Assembly (NCBI RefSeq): GCF_003148765.1
Contig: NZ_QGGV01000003.1
Coordinates: 1-64,000, forward strand
Reading direction: 5' to 3'
Length of the DNA: 64,000 nucleotides
Origin: Silicimonas algicola
GTDB taxonomy: Bacteria; Pseudomonadota; Alphaproteobacteria; Rhodobacterales; Rhodobacteraceae
Shown piece by piece: positions 37,298 through 49,652 of this stretch (the stretch's first letter is position 1; each line of letters starts with the position of its first letter). The translations under genes were made by a program, and so were the position numbers. The notes under the pieces are model-generated. The model worked only from the letters and a program-made list of their open reading frames with translations, was not told the origin of the DNA and did no database searches.

Positions 37298-40200
37298 ATG
37301 CCGATGGCAGAGAACGACGAGCAGACAGAAGGGACGCAAGACGTCCCGCCGCCGGTCCGCCGGCCGCGCCGCCCGCGTCACGGGCGCGTTGGCCTTGGCA
37401 TGGTCCTGACCCTGTCTCTGGCCGGGGTCATCTTCACCATCCTCGTCCTGTCCCTGTCAGGCCGGACGATCGCCGTTCCCGACACGATCCGTGCGGGCGT
37501 CGAGCGCCGGATCAACGCCCGGCTCGAGGGCACGCCGATTTCGCTGGGCGGGATCGAGGTGGGGGTGGGCCGGGACGGTATCCCGCACCTCTTGATGAAC
37601 GACATCCGTTTCGTCGACCTTCAGGGCGGGGCCGTGGCGCAGTTGAACCGCATCGGAGCGGAACTGTCGCCCGGCCGTCTTCTGCGCGGAGAAGTCGCGG
37701 CATCGAGCCTGTTTCTTTCGGGCGCGCAGATCACCATCCGCCGGACCGCCGACGGCAGCTTCGCCTTTCGGTCCGACCAGGTGGCGGCGGACGAGGCCGA
37801 GACGCTTCCCGAACTTCTCGAACGCATCGACCGCATCATGGCCTCCGGCGCGCTGGCCTCGCTTCAGGAGGTGCAGGCGGGCGGTATCGTGCTGACGCTC
37901 GAGGATGCGCGATCGGGGCGCATCTGGCAGGCCACGAACGCCACGGCCATCGTGCGGAAAGGCGGTGAGGGGCTGAACCTCTCGGTGGCTTCGGACGTCT
38001 TCAACGGCACCGACGACCTCGCCGGAATACAGTTCTCGGTCTCGCGCAACCGGGGCACGGGCCGGGTGTCGCTCGGCTTCACCGTGACGGGCATGCCCGC
38101 AGGCGACATCGCGCTTCAGTCGCCCGTGCTGTCGTGGCTCTCGGTTCTCGATGCGCCCATCTCGGGCTCGGTTCGGACCGAGATCGACGAAACCGGGCAA
38201 CTTCTGTCCTTCGCCGGAACGCTCGACATTGCCTCGGGTGCGCTTCAGCCGACCGAGGAGGTGACGCCCGTCGCCTTCGAAGCGGCGAGGGCCTATTTCA
38301 CCTTCAACCCCTCGCGGCAGAGGATCGACTTCTCGGAGATCAGCATCGTGGGACCCGAGGGCCGTCTCCTCGCCTCGGGTCACACCTATCTCGACGAGCT
38401 TGACGGGCCTTGGCCGCGTGCGTTTCTCGGCCAGTTCCGCGTCGAGGCGCTGGACTACGAGGGCGGCGGCATCTTCGAAGCGCCGGTGACATTGACGGAC
38501 GTCCGCGCCGACCTGCGCCTGCGGCTCGATCCGTTCACCGCCGACCTCGCGCAGGTTGTCATCGACAACGAGGGCACACCGATCCGTGCGACGGGTCGCG
38601 TCGAGGCCCGCGAGGACGGCTGGCACGCGTCGGTCGACGCGACGACCGAGCGCATCGGGTCCGACCGCGTTCTGGCGTTCTGGCCCGTCGAGGTCTCGCC
38701 CATCACCCGGAAGTGGCTGTCGCGGAACCTCGAACACGGAACGATGGTCGAGCCTTCGGTGGCGCTGCGCGCCCATACGGCACGGAAACCCGAGATCGAA
38801 CTCAGTTTCCTGTTCGAAGATGGCAATGCCCGCTTCCTGCCCGCGATGCCGCACCTGACCGAAGCGACGGGGCGAGCCACCCTGCACGACCGCCGCTTCA
38901 CGCTGGCGGTGGACGCGGGCGGCATGGAGGCCGAGACGGGCGATCGGATCGATCTCGGCGGCTCGGTCTTCCTCGTCCCCGACGTTCGGCCGAAGCCGGT
39001 GCAGGGCGAGATCACGGTGGTGGCGAAGGGGCCGATGCAGGGCATGCTGTCCATTCTCGACAACCCGCCGCTTCGGATCATGGAACGCGCCAAGCGCCCG
39101 GTCGATATCGCCGAGGCCGAGGCCGATGTGCTGGCCCGGATCACGCTGCCGCTCGTCGACGGCATCAAGGCCGAGGACGTGTCCTACGAGGTCGCGGCGA
39201 CATTGAGCGACGTGCGGTCCGACAGCCTCGTGCCGGGCCGCGTGCTCGAGGCCGAGACGCTGGAGTTCTTCGCCGACCCCAGGCGTCTCGGTCTGGAAGG
39301 CGCGGCAACGCTCGACGGCGTGGCGCTGACCGCGCGCTGGCTTCAGCCGCTCGGCGAGGCGGCGGACGAGGGAGGGACCATCGCGGGCCGGCTCGCGCTC
39401 TCGCCCGACACCGTGGAGACCTTCGGCCTGCCGCTGCCCGACGGGTTCCTGCGCGGCGAAAGCGAGGGCGACTATCGCCTGACGCTGGCGCCGGGCGCGC
39501 CGCCCGACTTGCTTTTGACCTCGCAGATGTCGGGTCTGACGCTGTCCTTGCCCGCTGTCGGCTGGACCAAGCCCGCGGGCGAAACGGGCACGCTGACCGT
39601 CGCCGCCACGCTCGGTGACGTGCCCCGGGTCGACCGGCTGGAACTGGACACCGCCGGGCTGTCGCTGCGGGGCGGTCTGGACTTTGGGACCGAGGGGTTC
39701 ACGGGCGCGACCTTCACGCCGCTTCGGGTGGGCGACTGGCTGGACGCGACGGTGAGCCTGACGCCCCGAGGCGCAGGGCAATCGCCCGCGGTGGCGCTTC
39801 AGGGCGGGACGCTGGACCTGCGCCGCCTTGATCTCGGCGGCACGGGGGGCGGGCGCGGCGGCGGCCCCATCGACCTGGCGCTCGACCGGCTGGTGGTGTC
39901 CGACAGTATTTCCCTGACGGGCGTGCGAGGCCGGATCGACCAGACCGCCATCGGACTTTCGGGCGAATTTCGCGGGCAGATCAACGGCGGGGCACAGGTG
40001 AGAGGTACGCTGGCCCCCGCCAACGCAGGGACCGCCATCCGCATTCAGAGCGAGGACGCGGCGGGCGTGCTGGCCAGCATCGGACTGACGCCAAACGCGC
40101 GCGAGGGGACGCTCGACATCGTCCTGACGCCGGTTGTGGGGGCGCCGTCGGGCACCTACTCAGGCCAGTTCCTGATCGAGCGCATCCGCATCCGCAAGGC

Positions 40201-40603
40201 GCCGGTGATGGCCGATCTCCTTGACGCGATCTCGATCGTGGGCCTCATCGACCAGCTCGACGGGCCCGGCATCCGGTTCGAGAGCATCGACGGCAGCTTC
40301 CGCCTCACACGCGACCGCCTGACGCTCCAGCAGGCGGCGGCGGTCGGGGGGTCCATCGGAATTTCGGCCGACGGGATCTATGACATGGCGTCGAAGCAGC
40401 TCGACATGCGCGGGGTGATCTCGCCGGTCTATTTCCTGAACGGGATCGGCTCGCTTTTCACGCGGCGGGGCGAGGGGTTGTTCGGCTTCAACTACCGCAT
40501 GGCAGGCCCGACGTCGGACCCGTCGGTCAGCGTCAACCCGCTGTCGATCCTGACGCCAGGCGCCTTCCGCCAGATCTTCCGCCGCGCGCCGCCGGGGGGC
40601 TGA
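37298..40603 (+). CDS. Large AsmA-like/YhdP-family envelope protein (DUF3971)
   Basis: 1101 residues. A Pro/Arg-rich cytoplasmic N-terminus (1-27), one membrane anchor (GMVLTLSLAGVIFTILVLSL) and a very long periplasmic beta-rich region with the features of DUF3971/AsmA-like proteins; the C-terminal AsmA_2 part has LLDAISIVGLIDQLDGPGI and the closing block GVISPVYFLNGIGSLF. Such proteins form grooves across the periplasm that carry phospholipids to the outer membrane. Start uncertain: ATG at 37298 or 37304, both weakly served by a ribosome site. Only 3 nt before queA. Confidence 0.85.
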   Translation: MPMAENDEQTEGTQDVPPPVRRPRRPRHGRVGLGMVLTLSLAGVIFTILVLSLSGRTIAVPDTIRAGVERRINARLEGTPISLGGIEVGVGRDGIPHLLMNDIRFVDLQGGAVAQLNRIGAELSPGRLLRGEVAASSLFLSGAQITIRRTADGSFAFRSDQVAADEAETLPELLERIDRIMASGALASLQEVQAGGIVLTLEDARSGRIWQATNATAIVRKGGEGLNLSVASDVFNGTDDLAGIQFSVSRNRGTGRVSLGFTVTGMPAGDIALQSPVLSWLSVLDAPISGSVRTEIDETGQLLSFAGTLDIASGALQPTEEVTPVAFEAARAYFTFNPSRQRIDFSEISIVGPEGRLLASGHTYLDELDGPWPRAFLGQFRVEALDYEGGGIFEAPVTLTDVRADLRLRLDPFTADLAQVVIDNEGTPIRATGRVEAREDGWHASVDATTERIGSDRVLAFWPVEVSPITRKWLSRNLEHGTMVEPSVALRAHTARKPEIELSFLFEDGNARFLPAMPHLTEATGRATLHDRRFTLAVDAGGMEAETGDRIDLGGSVFLVPDVRPKPVQGEITVVAKGPMQGMLSILDNPPLRIMERAKRPVDIAEAEADVLARITLPLVDGIKAEDVSYEVAATLSDVRSDSLVPGRVLEAETLEFFADPRRLGLEGAATLDGVALTARWLQPLGEAADEGGTIAGRLALSPDTVETFGLPLPDGFLRGESEGDYRLTLAPGAPPDLLLTSQMSGLTLSLPAVGWTKPAGETGTLTVAATLGDVPRVDRLELDTAGLSLRGGLDFGTEGFTGATFTPLRVGDWLDATVSLTPRGAGQSPAVALQGGTLDLRRLDLGGTGGGRGGGPIDLALDRLVVSDSISLTGVRGRIDQTAIGLSGEFRGQINGGAQVRGTLAPANAGTAIRIQSEDAAGVLASIGLTPNAREGTLDIVLTPVVGAPSGTYSGQFLIERIRIRKAPVMADLLDAISIVGLIDQLDGPGIRFESIDGSFRLTRDRLTLQQAAAVGGSIGISADGIYDMASKQLDMRGVISPVYFLNGIGSLFTRRGEGLFGFNYRMAGPTSDPSVSVNPLSILTPGAFRQIFRRAPPGG

Positions 40604-40606
40604 AGG

Positions 40607-41662
40607 GTGCGGCTGTCCGACTTCGATTTCGACCTTCCCGAGCGTCTGATCGCGACCCGTCCCGCGCGGCCCCGGTCGTCGTCGCGCCTGCTCGTGGCGA
40701 CGCCGTCGACGATGACCGACGCGCACTCCATCGACCTTCCCGCGTTCCTGCGACCGGGCGACCGGCTGGTCCTGAACGACACGCGCGTGATCCCCGCCCG
40801 CCTGTCGGGAGTGCGGCGCCGGTCGGGCGAGGGTGGGGACACCTCCGCCCGCATCGAGGCGACGCTTCTCGAGCCGCGCGCGGACGGGACGTGGTCGGCG
40901 CTTCTGAAGCCCCTGAAGAAAGTCCGCGACGGCGAGGCGCTGGCGTTCTCGCCCGATCTGTCGGCCACGGTCGAGGGCCGCGACGAGGGCACCGCGCGCC
41001 TGCGCTTCAACCTGTCGGGCGACGACTTCGACGCGGCGCTGGCCGAGGCCGGCGCGATGCCCCTGCCGCCCTACATCGAAGGGCGCAGGCCGTCCGACGC
41101 TCAGGACCGCGAAGACTACCAGACGGTCTGGGCGCGAGAAACGGGAGCCGTCGCCGCGCCGACCGCGTCGCTTCACTTCGACGACGCTTTACTGGCCGCG
41201 CTCGCTGCGCGGGGGATCGACCGCAGCTTCGTGACGCTTCACGTCGGCGCGGGCACCTTCCTGCCGGTCAAGGTGGATGACGTGCGCGACCACAAGATGC
41301 ATGCCGAGCGGGGAGAGATCACCCTGGAGGCCGCCCGAGAGATCAACGCTACGCGCAGCGCAGGAGGACGGATCGTTCCCGTCGGGACCACGGCGCTACG
41401 TCTGATCGAGACGGCGGCGGAGGACGACGGCACGCTCGCGGCGTGGCGAGGTGCGACCGACATCTTCATCACGCCCGGCTACCGCTTCAAGGCCGCCGAC
41501 GCGCTTATGACGAACTTCCACCTGCCGAAGTCGACGCTGATGATGCTGGTTTCTGCCTTCATGGGGGTGGACCGCGTGCGCGAAATCTACGATCACGCCA
41601 TGCGGAACGACTACCGCTTCTTCTCCTACGGAGATGCCTCGCTGCTCCTGCCGGCGGGCTGA
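40607..41662 (+). CDS. queA: S-adenosylmethionine:tRNA ribosyltransferase-isomerase QueA
   Basis: 351 residues, GTG start with AAGG right at the end of the previous gene. Adds the cyclopentene ring precursor from SAM to preQ1 in tRNA, making epoxyqueuosine. Typical motifs: [15 protein letters not shown] at the start, [53 protein letters not shown] and [11 protein letters not shown], with [17 protein letters not shown] near the end. Co-transcribed with the YhdP-like gene by spacing. Confidence 0.98.
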   Translation: MRLSDFDFDLPERLIATRPARPRSSSRLLVATPSTMTDAHSIDLPAFLRPGDRLVLNDTRVIPARLSGVRRRSGEGGDTSARIEATLLEPRADGTWSALLKPLKKVRDGEALAFSPDLSATVEGRDEGTARLRFNLSGDDFDAALAEAGAMPLPPYIEGRRPSDAQDREDYQTVWARETGAVAAPTASLHFDDALLAALAARGIDRSFVTLHVGAGTFLPVKVDDVRDHKMHAERGEITLEAAREINATRSAGGRIVPVGTTALRLIETAAEDDGTLAAWRGATDIFITPGYRFKAADALMTNFHLPKSTLMMLVSAFMGVDRVREIYDHAMRNDYRFFSYGDASLLLPAG

Positions 41663-41745
41663 AAACCGACAGAGGTCGTCGCATTCGGGCAAGTCGCGCC
41701 CAGTCAGCGCGCGTTAGGGCAGGCAAGACAGAGGGAGGCAGCACG

Positions 41746-43044
41746 ATGCTGCAAGTGATCCGCAGCGCATGGCCGCTGCTCCTCGGCATTATCCTGCTGA
41801 TGGTCGGCAACGGCCTTCAGGGCTCGCTCATGGGCATTCGCGGCGGGATCGAGCAGTTCTCGACCATCGAGCTGTCGGTCATCACCTCGGCTTATTTCGT
41901 GGGCTTCCTGTTCGGCTCGCGCACGGCGCCGGGCCTGATCCGGCGCGTCGGCCATGTCCGCGTCTTCGCCGCGCTCGGGTCTTTCATCTCGGCGGTGCTG
42001 ATCCTCTATCCGACGATCACCGAGCCCTGGGCCTGGGTCCTGTTGCGCGTCCTTTTCGGCTTCTCCTTCTCGGGCGTCTACGTCACGGCCGAAAGCTGGC
42101 TGAACAACTCCTCGACGAACGAAAACCGCGGCAAGGCGCTTTCGCTCTACATGATCGTGCAGATGGTCGGGATCATGGTGTCTCAGGCGCTTCTGAACGT
42201 CGCCGATCCGGCGGGCTATGTTCTTTTCGTCATCCCGTCCGTACTCGTGTCGCTCTCCTTCGCGCCGATCCTCTTGTCGGTCACGCCGACGCCAGAGTTC
42301 GACACGACGAAGGCGATGAACCTTCGCGCGCTCTACAACACGTCGCCCACGGGCATCGTGGGGATGTTCCTGATGGGCTTCGCCTTCTCGGCGCTCTTCG
42401 GGATGGCCTCGGTCTATGGCACGGCGGCGGGCATGTCCGTGGCCGAGATCTCGATCTTCGTCACCGCGATCTTCTTCGGCGGCCTCGTGCTGCAGTTTCC
42501 CATCGGCTGGATGTCGGACCGGATGGACCGCCGCAAGCTGATCCTCTTCGCGGGGGTGGGCGGCGCGCTCGGCTCGCTTCTGGGCCTGGCGTTCGGAGGG
42601 AGCTTCGAAATGATCCTCGTCGCGGGTTTCATCCTCGGCGGCGTGTCGAACCCGCTCTATGCGCTCATTATCGCCTACACCAACGACTATCTTCCGAGAG
42701 ACGACATGGCGGCGGCTTCGGGTGCGCTGATCTTCGTCAACGGTCTCGGCGCCATCGCAGGCCCCATCCTGACCGGATGGCTGATGGGCAACCTCGGACC
42801 CCCGGGGTTCTGGGTCTTCCTCGCCGCCAACTTCACGCTTTTCGTGGCATACGTCGCCTACCGGATGACGCAGCGCGTCTCGCTCTACGAGGGCGAGGGC
42901 GACTATGACGCTGTGACTTATGCGCCGCTGACCCCCTCGGCGACTCCGATCGCGGTCGAGGCCGCACAGGAATTCTATGCCGACAACGCCCCCCCCGAGC
43001 AGGACATTGCTGCCTCGCAGGAGGAAAGGGTTGATCGCCAGTGA
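41746..43044 (+). CDS. Major facilitator superfamily transporter (YcaD-like)
   Basis: 432 residues from ATG at 41746 with GAGGGAGG 7 nt upstream; the longer frame upstream lies inside queA and is rejected. Twelve hydrophobic segments with an MFS loop GWMSDRMDRRKL between helices 8 and 9 and RVLFGFSFSGVYVTAESWLN in the first half, the latter typical of the YcaD-type subgroup. Acidic cytoplasmic tail of about 45 residues. Substrate unknown. Followed at 54 nt by the DUF924 gene. Confidence 0.9.
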   Translation: MLQVIRSAWPLLLGIILLMVGNGLQGSLMGIRGGIEQFSTIELSVITSAYFVGFLFGSRTAPGLIRRVGHVRVFAALGSFISAVLILYPTITEPWAWVLLRVLFGFSFSGVYVTAESWLNNSSTNENRGKALSLYMIVQMVGIMVSQALLNVADPAGYVLFVIPSVLVSLSFAPILLSVTPTPEFDTTKAMNLRALYNTSPTGIVGMFLMGFAFSALFGMASVYGTAAGMSVAEISIFVTAIFFGGLVLQFPIGWMSDRMDRRKLILFAGVGGALGSLLGLAFGGSFEMILVAGFILGGVSNPLYALIIAYTNDYLPRDDMAAASGALIFVNGLGAIAGPILTGWLMGNLGPPGFWVFLAANFTLFVAYVAYRMTQRVSLYEGEGDYDAVTYAPLTPSATPIAVEAAQEFYADNAPPEQDIAASQEERVDRQ

Positions 43045-43098
43045 GGACGTGGTAACGCTCGAAGGCGCCTGGGGAAGAGGCAAGGGTAGGTGACACGC

Positions 43099-43680
43099 AT
43101 GGCGAGTCCTGAAGACATTCTGGCCTTCTGGCTGGACGAGACAGGCCCGGAAGGCTGGTACAAGGGCGGCGAGAAGCTCGACGAGACGATCCGCGAGAGG
43201 TTCGAGGCCGACTGGAACCAAGCAATGCAGGGCGCACTGTCGCTGTGGCTGACCTATGCTTCGGGAACGCTGGCCTACATCATCCTGACCGACCAGTTCT
43301 CGCGCAACATGTACCGGGGCACGGTCAAGGCCTTCTCGTCCGACCGGCTGGCGAAGTCCGCCAGCAAGGTGGCGATCTCGAAGGGCTGGGATCTCAAGAT
43401 CGACGAACCCGCGCGTCAGTTTTTCTACCTGCCGCTCGAACACTCCGAGAACCAGGAAGACCAGGACCGCGCCGTCCGTCTGTTCTCGACGCGGATGCCC
43501 GAATCCGCCGAAAGCCTGCTTCACGCCAAGGCGCACCGCGAGATCATCCGCCAGTTCGGCCGCTTCCCGTTCCGCAACGAGGCGCTGGGCCGCGAGTCGA
43601 CCGAGGCCGAGCGCGAGTTCCTCGAAAGCGGGGGCTACGGGCGCATGGTCGAGAAGCTGCGGGCGAAGAGCGCCGCCTGA
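43099..43680 (+). CDS. DUF924 family protein
   Basis: 193 residues from the ATG at 43099 (AGG 8 nt upstream; a GTG at 43090 is possible). Helical, TPR-like cytoplasmic protein with DUF924 signatures: EDILAFWLDE at the start, LTDQFSRNMYRGT, FFYLPLEHSENQEDQD, HREIIRQFGRFPFRNEALGR. Function unknown. Same strand and between the MFS and lpdA genes. Confidence 0.92.
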   Translation: MASPEDILAFWLDETGPEGWYKGGEKLDETIRERFEADWNQAMQGALSLWLTYASGTLAYIILTDQFSRNMYRGTVKAFSSDRLAKSASKVAISKGWDLKIDEPARQFFYLPLEHSENQEDQDRAVRLFSTRMPESAESLLHAKAHREIIRQFGRFPFRNEALGRESTEAEREFLESGGYGRMVEKLRAKSAA

Positions 43681-43701
43681 CGTCTTCGGTATGGCGGGTA
43701 T

Positions 43702-43721
43702 TCCGACATGGCAATGTCGGA
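43702..43721. other. Perfect 8-bp inverted repeat upstream of lpdA
   Basis: TCCGACAT-GGCA-ATGTCGGA lies 22 nt after the DUF924 stop and 71 nt before the lpdA start. No T run follows, so it may be an operator or leader hairpin as well as a weak terminator. Confidence 0.5.
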
Positions 43722-43792
43722 CCGGGTGACTTCGCCTTTCGTCCGTGGCACATGGAGGACAGACTGTTGATCTCGCCTCGGGAGGAAAACCA

Positions 43793-45190
43793 ATGGCAGC
43801 CAGGACCTTCGACGTCGTCGTGATCGGAGCGGGACCGGGCGGGTATGTCGCCGCCATTCGCGCCGCGCAGCTTGGCCTGAAGGCCTGCATCGTCGAGCGC
43901 GAGCACATGGGCGGCATCTGCCTCAACTGGGGCTGCATCCCGACGAAGGCGATGCTGCGGTCCTCCGAGGTCTTCCACCTGATGCACCGCGCCAAGGAAT
44001 TCGGGCTGAAGGCCGAGGGCGTCGGCTATGACCTCGACGCGGTGGTGAAGCGGTCGCGCGGGGTGGCCAAGCAGCTTGCCTCGGGCGTGGGGCACCTGAT
44101 GAAGAAGAACAAGGTCGAGGTCGTCATGGGCGAGGCGACCCTGACCGCGAAGGGCAAGGTCAGCGTCAAGACCGACAAGGGCACCGAGGAGCTTCAGGCG
44201 AAGAACATCATCGTCGCCACCGGCGCCCGGGCGCGCGAATTGCCGGGGCTCGAGGCTGACGGCAAGCGGGTCTGGACCTACAAGCACGCGCTTCAGCCGC
44301 CGCATATGCCGAAGAAGCTCCTGGTCATCGGCTCGGGCGCCATCGGCATCGAATTCGCAAGCTTCTACAACACGCTCGGCGCCGAGACGACGGTGGTCGA
44401 GGTGATGGACCGAATCCTTCCGATCGAGGACGCCGAGGTTTCTGCCTTCGCGAAGAAGGCCTTCGAGAAGCAGGGCATGAAGATCCTCCAGAAGGCGACG
44501 GTCAAGAAGCTCGACCGCTCCGACGACAAGGTGACGGCGCATATCGAGATGGACGGCAAGACCGAGACGATCGAGGTCGACACGGTGATTTCCGCCGTAG
44601 GCATCGTCGGCAACGTCGAGGGCCTGGGACTTGAGGAGTTAGGCGTGAAGGTCGAGAGAACCCACGTCGTGACGGACGCCTACTGCCGCACCGGGGTCGA
44701 CGGTCTCTACGCCATCGGCGACATCGCAGGCGCGCCCTGGCTTGCGCACAAGGCGTCGCACGAGGGCGTCATGGTCGTGGAACTGATCGCGGGCAAGAAC
44801 AAGGTCCACCCGGTCAAGCCGCAGGAAATCGCCGGCTGCACCTACTGCCAGCCGCAGGTGGCGAGCGTCGGCTACACCGAGGCCAAGGCCAAGGAACTGG
44901 GCTTCCAGGTGAAGGTCGGAAAATTCCCCTTCATCGGCAACGGCAAGGCCATCGCACTTGGGGAAGCCGAAGGTTTCATCAAGACCGTCTTCGACGAGAA
45001 GACCGGCGAGCTTCTGGGCGCACACATGGTCGGCGCGGAAGTGACCGAACTGATCCAGGGCTATATCGTCGCCCGCAAACTCGAGACGACCGAGGAGGAC
45101 CTGATCGAGACGGTCTTCCCGCACCCGACGCTGTCCGAGATGATGCATGAAAGCGTTCTCGACGCCTATGGGCGCGCGGTCCACTTCTAG
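43793..45190 (+). CDS. lpdA: Dihydrolipoyl dehydrogenase
   Basis: 465 residues from ATG with GGAGGAAAACC upstream. FAD site VVIGAGPGGYVAA, redox disulfide GGICLNWGCIPTKA, NAD site LLVIGSGAIGIEFASFYN, second FAD site GLYAIGDIAGAPWLAHKA, and the His-Glu dyad in FPHPTLSEMMHE. Regenerates lipoyl groups of 2-oxo-acid dehydrogenase complexes or the glycine cleavage system. No E1 or E2 gene is adjacent, so it stands apart from a complex operon in this window. Its stop overlaps the stop of the convergent gene. Confidence 0.97.
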   Translation: MAARTFDVVVIGAGPGGYVAAIRAAQLGLKACIVEREHMGGICLNWGCIPTKAMLRSSEVFHLMHRAKEFGLKAEGVGYDLDAVVKRSRGVAKQLASGVGHLMKKNKVEVVMGEATLTAKGKVSVKTDKGTEELQAKNIIVATGARARELPGLEADGKRVWTYKHALQPPHMPKKLLVIGSGAIGIEFASFYNTLGAETTVVEVMDRILPIEDAEVSAFAKKAFEKQGMKILQKATVKKLDRSDDKVTAHIEMDGKTETIEVDTVISAVGIVGNVEGLGLEELGVKVERTHVVTDAYCRTGVDGLYAIGDIAGAPWLAHKASHEGVMVVELIAGKNKVHPVKPQEIAGCTYCQPQVASVGYTEAKAKELGFQVKVGKFPFIGNGKAIALGEAEGFIKTVFDEKTGELLGAHMVGAEVTELIQGYIVARKLETTEEDLIETVFPHPTLSEMMHESVLDAYGRAVHF

Positions 45191-45612
45191 CCGCTGTAGC
45201 CGATCATCCGTCCCAGGACGAGGATCGCGGGCCAGAGGATCAGCGAGGGCAGGGCGGCGCGCTGCAGCGCCGAGCCTGTCGCGTTGAGGTGCCAGAGCGC
45301 GTTGGCGACGGCGAGCGCAAGAAGAGCCATTTTCGCCCGGAACCAGCCGTTCACGACGTAGTCGCCCGCCTGCGTGATGAACAGCAGCAGGCCGCAGGCC
45401 GCCGCCAGAAGAAGTCCGGCTATGGCCCAGGGATGCAGGCCGGCGGTCATGTCGCGGCCGCGAAGGGCGGCGACGTCCATCGGGATGACCGCTCCGACGA
45501 GGAGCGCTATGCCCAGGATGTGGCCCGCGTTGATGAGCGGATAGAGCCACCGAGACGCCTTGAGCGCCTGCGCCAGCGATGTCGCTTCCAGAAGGGCTGC
45601 AAGCTCGGTCAA
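45187..45612 (-). CDS. Small four-helix integral membrane protein
   Basis: 141 residues with four hydrophobic segments (LINAGHILGIALLVGAVIP, WAIAGLLLAAACGLLLFI, MALLALAVANALWHL, LPSLILWPAILVLGRMIGY) and conserved-looking SRWLYPLINAGHILG. Starts with TTG inside the stop of the DUF6152-like gene (TTGA overlap), so coupled to it. Resembles unnamed DUF2214/DUF6644-type membrane proteins found beside DUF6152; function unknown. Confidence 0.75.
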   Translation of the reverse strand: MTELAALLEATSLAQALKASRWLYPLINAGHILGIALLVGAVIPMDVAALRGRDMTAGLHPWAIAGLLLAAACGLLLFITQAGDYVVNGWFRAKMALLALAVANALWHLNATGSALQRAALPSLILWPAILVLGRMIGYSG

Positions 45613-45971
45613 ACGCGGTCCGGGTAGAGGACGTACTCGGTGCCGCCGATGACCACGACCTCGGCCTTCATCAGAAGTTGCTCGGGATCGGCGTGGCGTT
45701 CGCCGAGAAGTGTGACTTCGGCCCCAGGCGCCAGCATCTCGTCAGTGAGACCGGCGTTCTGGTTGCGCCAGGGCTGGCCGACTTCGGCGGTCCATGACTC
45801 GCCGTCGGCGTCGACGGTCAGGACGCCGTGAGGGTTGCCGAGGTTCGCCTCGGTGACGATGCCGGTCAACTCGAACTGCCCGCCGTCGGTCCAGCGCCAT
45901 CCGTGGTGCGCGGCGGCAGGCAGGGCGAGGGCAGCGGCTAGAGCGGTGATAATGAGGCGGCGGGTCAGCAT
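45609..45971 (-). CDS. DUF6152-like secreted protein
   Basis: 120 residues. Signal peptide LIITALAAALALPAAA, cleaved just before HHGW. The mature protein is a small beta domain: GGQFELTGIVTEANLGNPHG, WTAEVGQPWRNQNAGL, GAEVTLLGERHADP. This matches DUF6152, whose members are periplasmic and occur with small membrane proteins like the next gene. The N-terminal His pair might bind metal, which is a guess. Divergent from uvrA. Confidence 0.8.
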   Translation of the reverse strand: MLTRRLIITALAAALALPAAAHHGWRWTDGGQFELTGIVTEANLGNPHGVLTVDADGESWTAEVGQPWRNQNAGLTDEMLAPGAEVTLLGERHADPEQLLMKAEVVVIGGTEYVLYPDRV

Positions 45972-46125
45972 GGCAGGGCTCCTTGGTGGCGTGGGGGCTT
46001 GTCGGAAAATCCTAGAGCCTCAGAGGCGTCCGTCGCCTGACAATCCCGTGTGCCCGCTCGCTACTGCGCGGGCCTCTGCCGTTATTCACAGGAAGTTCAC
46101 GGAAAATCGGTGACGCGGCATGGAT

Positions 46126-46140
46126 GTTCCGGTAATGTTC
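46126..46140 (+). promoter_or_regulatory. LexA (SOS) box upstream of uvrA
   Basis: GTTC-CGGTAAT-GTTC, an exact match to the alphaproteobacterial LexA operator GTTC-N7-GTTC, ending 67 nt before the uvrA start codon. uvrA is a standard SOS gene, so damage-inducible expression is expected. Confidence 0.85.
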
Positions 46141-46207
46141 CGTTTACGCCATTGAGTCTCGCGGCCCCGTCGCTATCTCTGTGGCTTGCGCTTTGAGAGG
46201 TGGCTTG

Positions 46208-49078
<2,871 letters not shown>

Positions 49079-49097
49079 GCTCCGCCGCGCCTTTGGG

Positions 49098-49568
49098 TCA
49101 GCTCAGGATGAGGTCGGTCAGCTCGATCAGGTCGAGCACGGCGCGTGTGCGGCGGTCGACCCGGATGATCGCGTCGCCGACGCGGACATAGTCCGAACCG
49201 TCGTCGAGCCGCGGCAGACGCCACGTCCGGTCGTCACGGCGGATCAGCGTGCCGTCGCGCGTGTCGACGACGATATATTCCCGTCCATCCAGCACGATGC
49301 GGTCGCCGACGCGCAGGACGCGATAGTCGTCCTCGTCGTAACGATCCCAATCGTCGCGGTCCCGGTCGTCCCGGTCCGCACGATCCTCATAGCGGTCATG
49401 GTCGCGGTCGTCGCGCGTCACGCCCTTCCGCGCAAGGCCTGGCGGCACGCAGGCGGGCGACTTCTTTGCCAGACCCGGCGGGCAACCCTTGGGGTCCTTG
49501 GCGAGAGCGGCATCGGGCAGGGCGCCGAGCGCCAGCGTGAGGGAAAGGGCAGTCAGAAGGATTTTCAC
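49098..49568 (-). CDS. Secreted protein with Asp/Arg-rich repeat
   Basis: 156 residues, GTG start with AGGAGA upstream. Signal peptide ILLTALSLTLALGALPDAALA. The mature N-terminus has GCPPGLAKKSPACVPPGLAR, then a low-complexity Asp/Arg/Tyr stretch (about residues 52-80, repeats like RDDRDRDD), then a small beta domain (LRVGDRIVLDGREYIVVD, DYVRVGDAIIRVDRRT). Similar to RcnB/anti-sigma-type periplasmic proteins only in layout; function unknown. Confidence 0.75.
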   Translation of the reverse strand: MKILLTALSLTLALGALPDAALAKDPKGCPPGLAKKSPACVPPGLARKGVTRDDRDHDRYEDRADRDDRDRDDWDRYDEDDYRVLRVGDRIVLDGREYIVVDTRDGTLIRRDDRTWRLPRLDDGSDYVRVGDAIIRVDRRTRAVLDLIELTDLILS

Positions 49569-49652
49569 GGGGTCTCTCCTTTGCTTCTCAAGCTAGGGCT
49601 GCTTTGAGGCAGAAGTAGGACAAGGCCCTTTGCGTTGGCAATTCGCCGCCGG

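Noticed and set aside
46082-46090. TTATTCACA, an exact DnaA-box sequence near uvrA.
   Set aside because: Single copy with no AT-rich region, dnaA/dnaN or further boxes; expected by chance in a window this size.
49377-49420. Short GTCGCGGTC-like repeats suggesting a tandem DNA repeat element.
   Set aside because: They lie in frame inside the secreted-protein gene and encode its Asp/Arg-rich segment, so they are a coding repeat.
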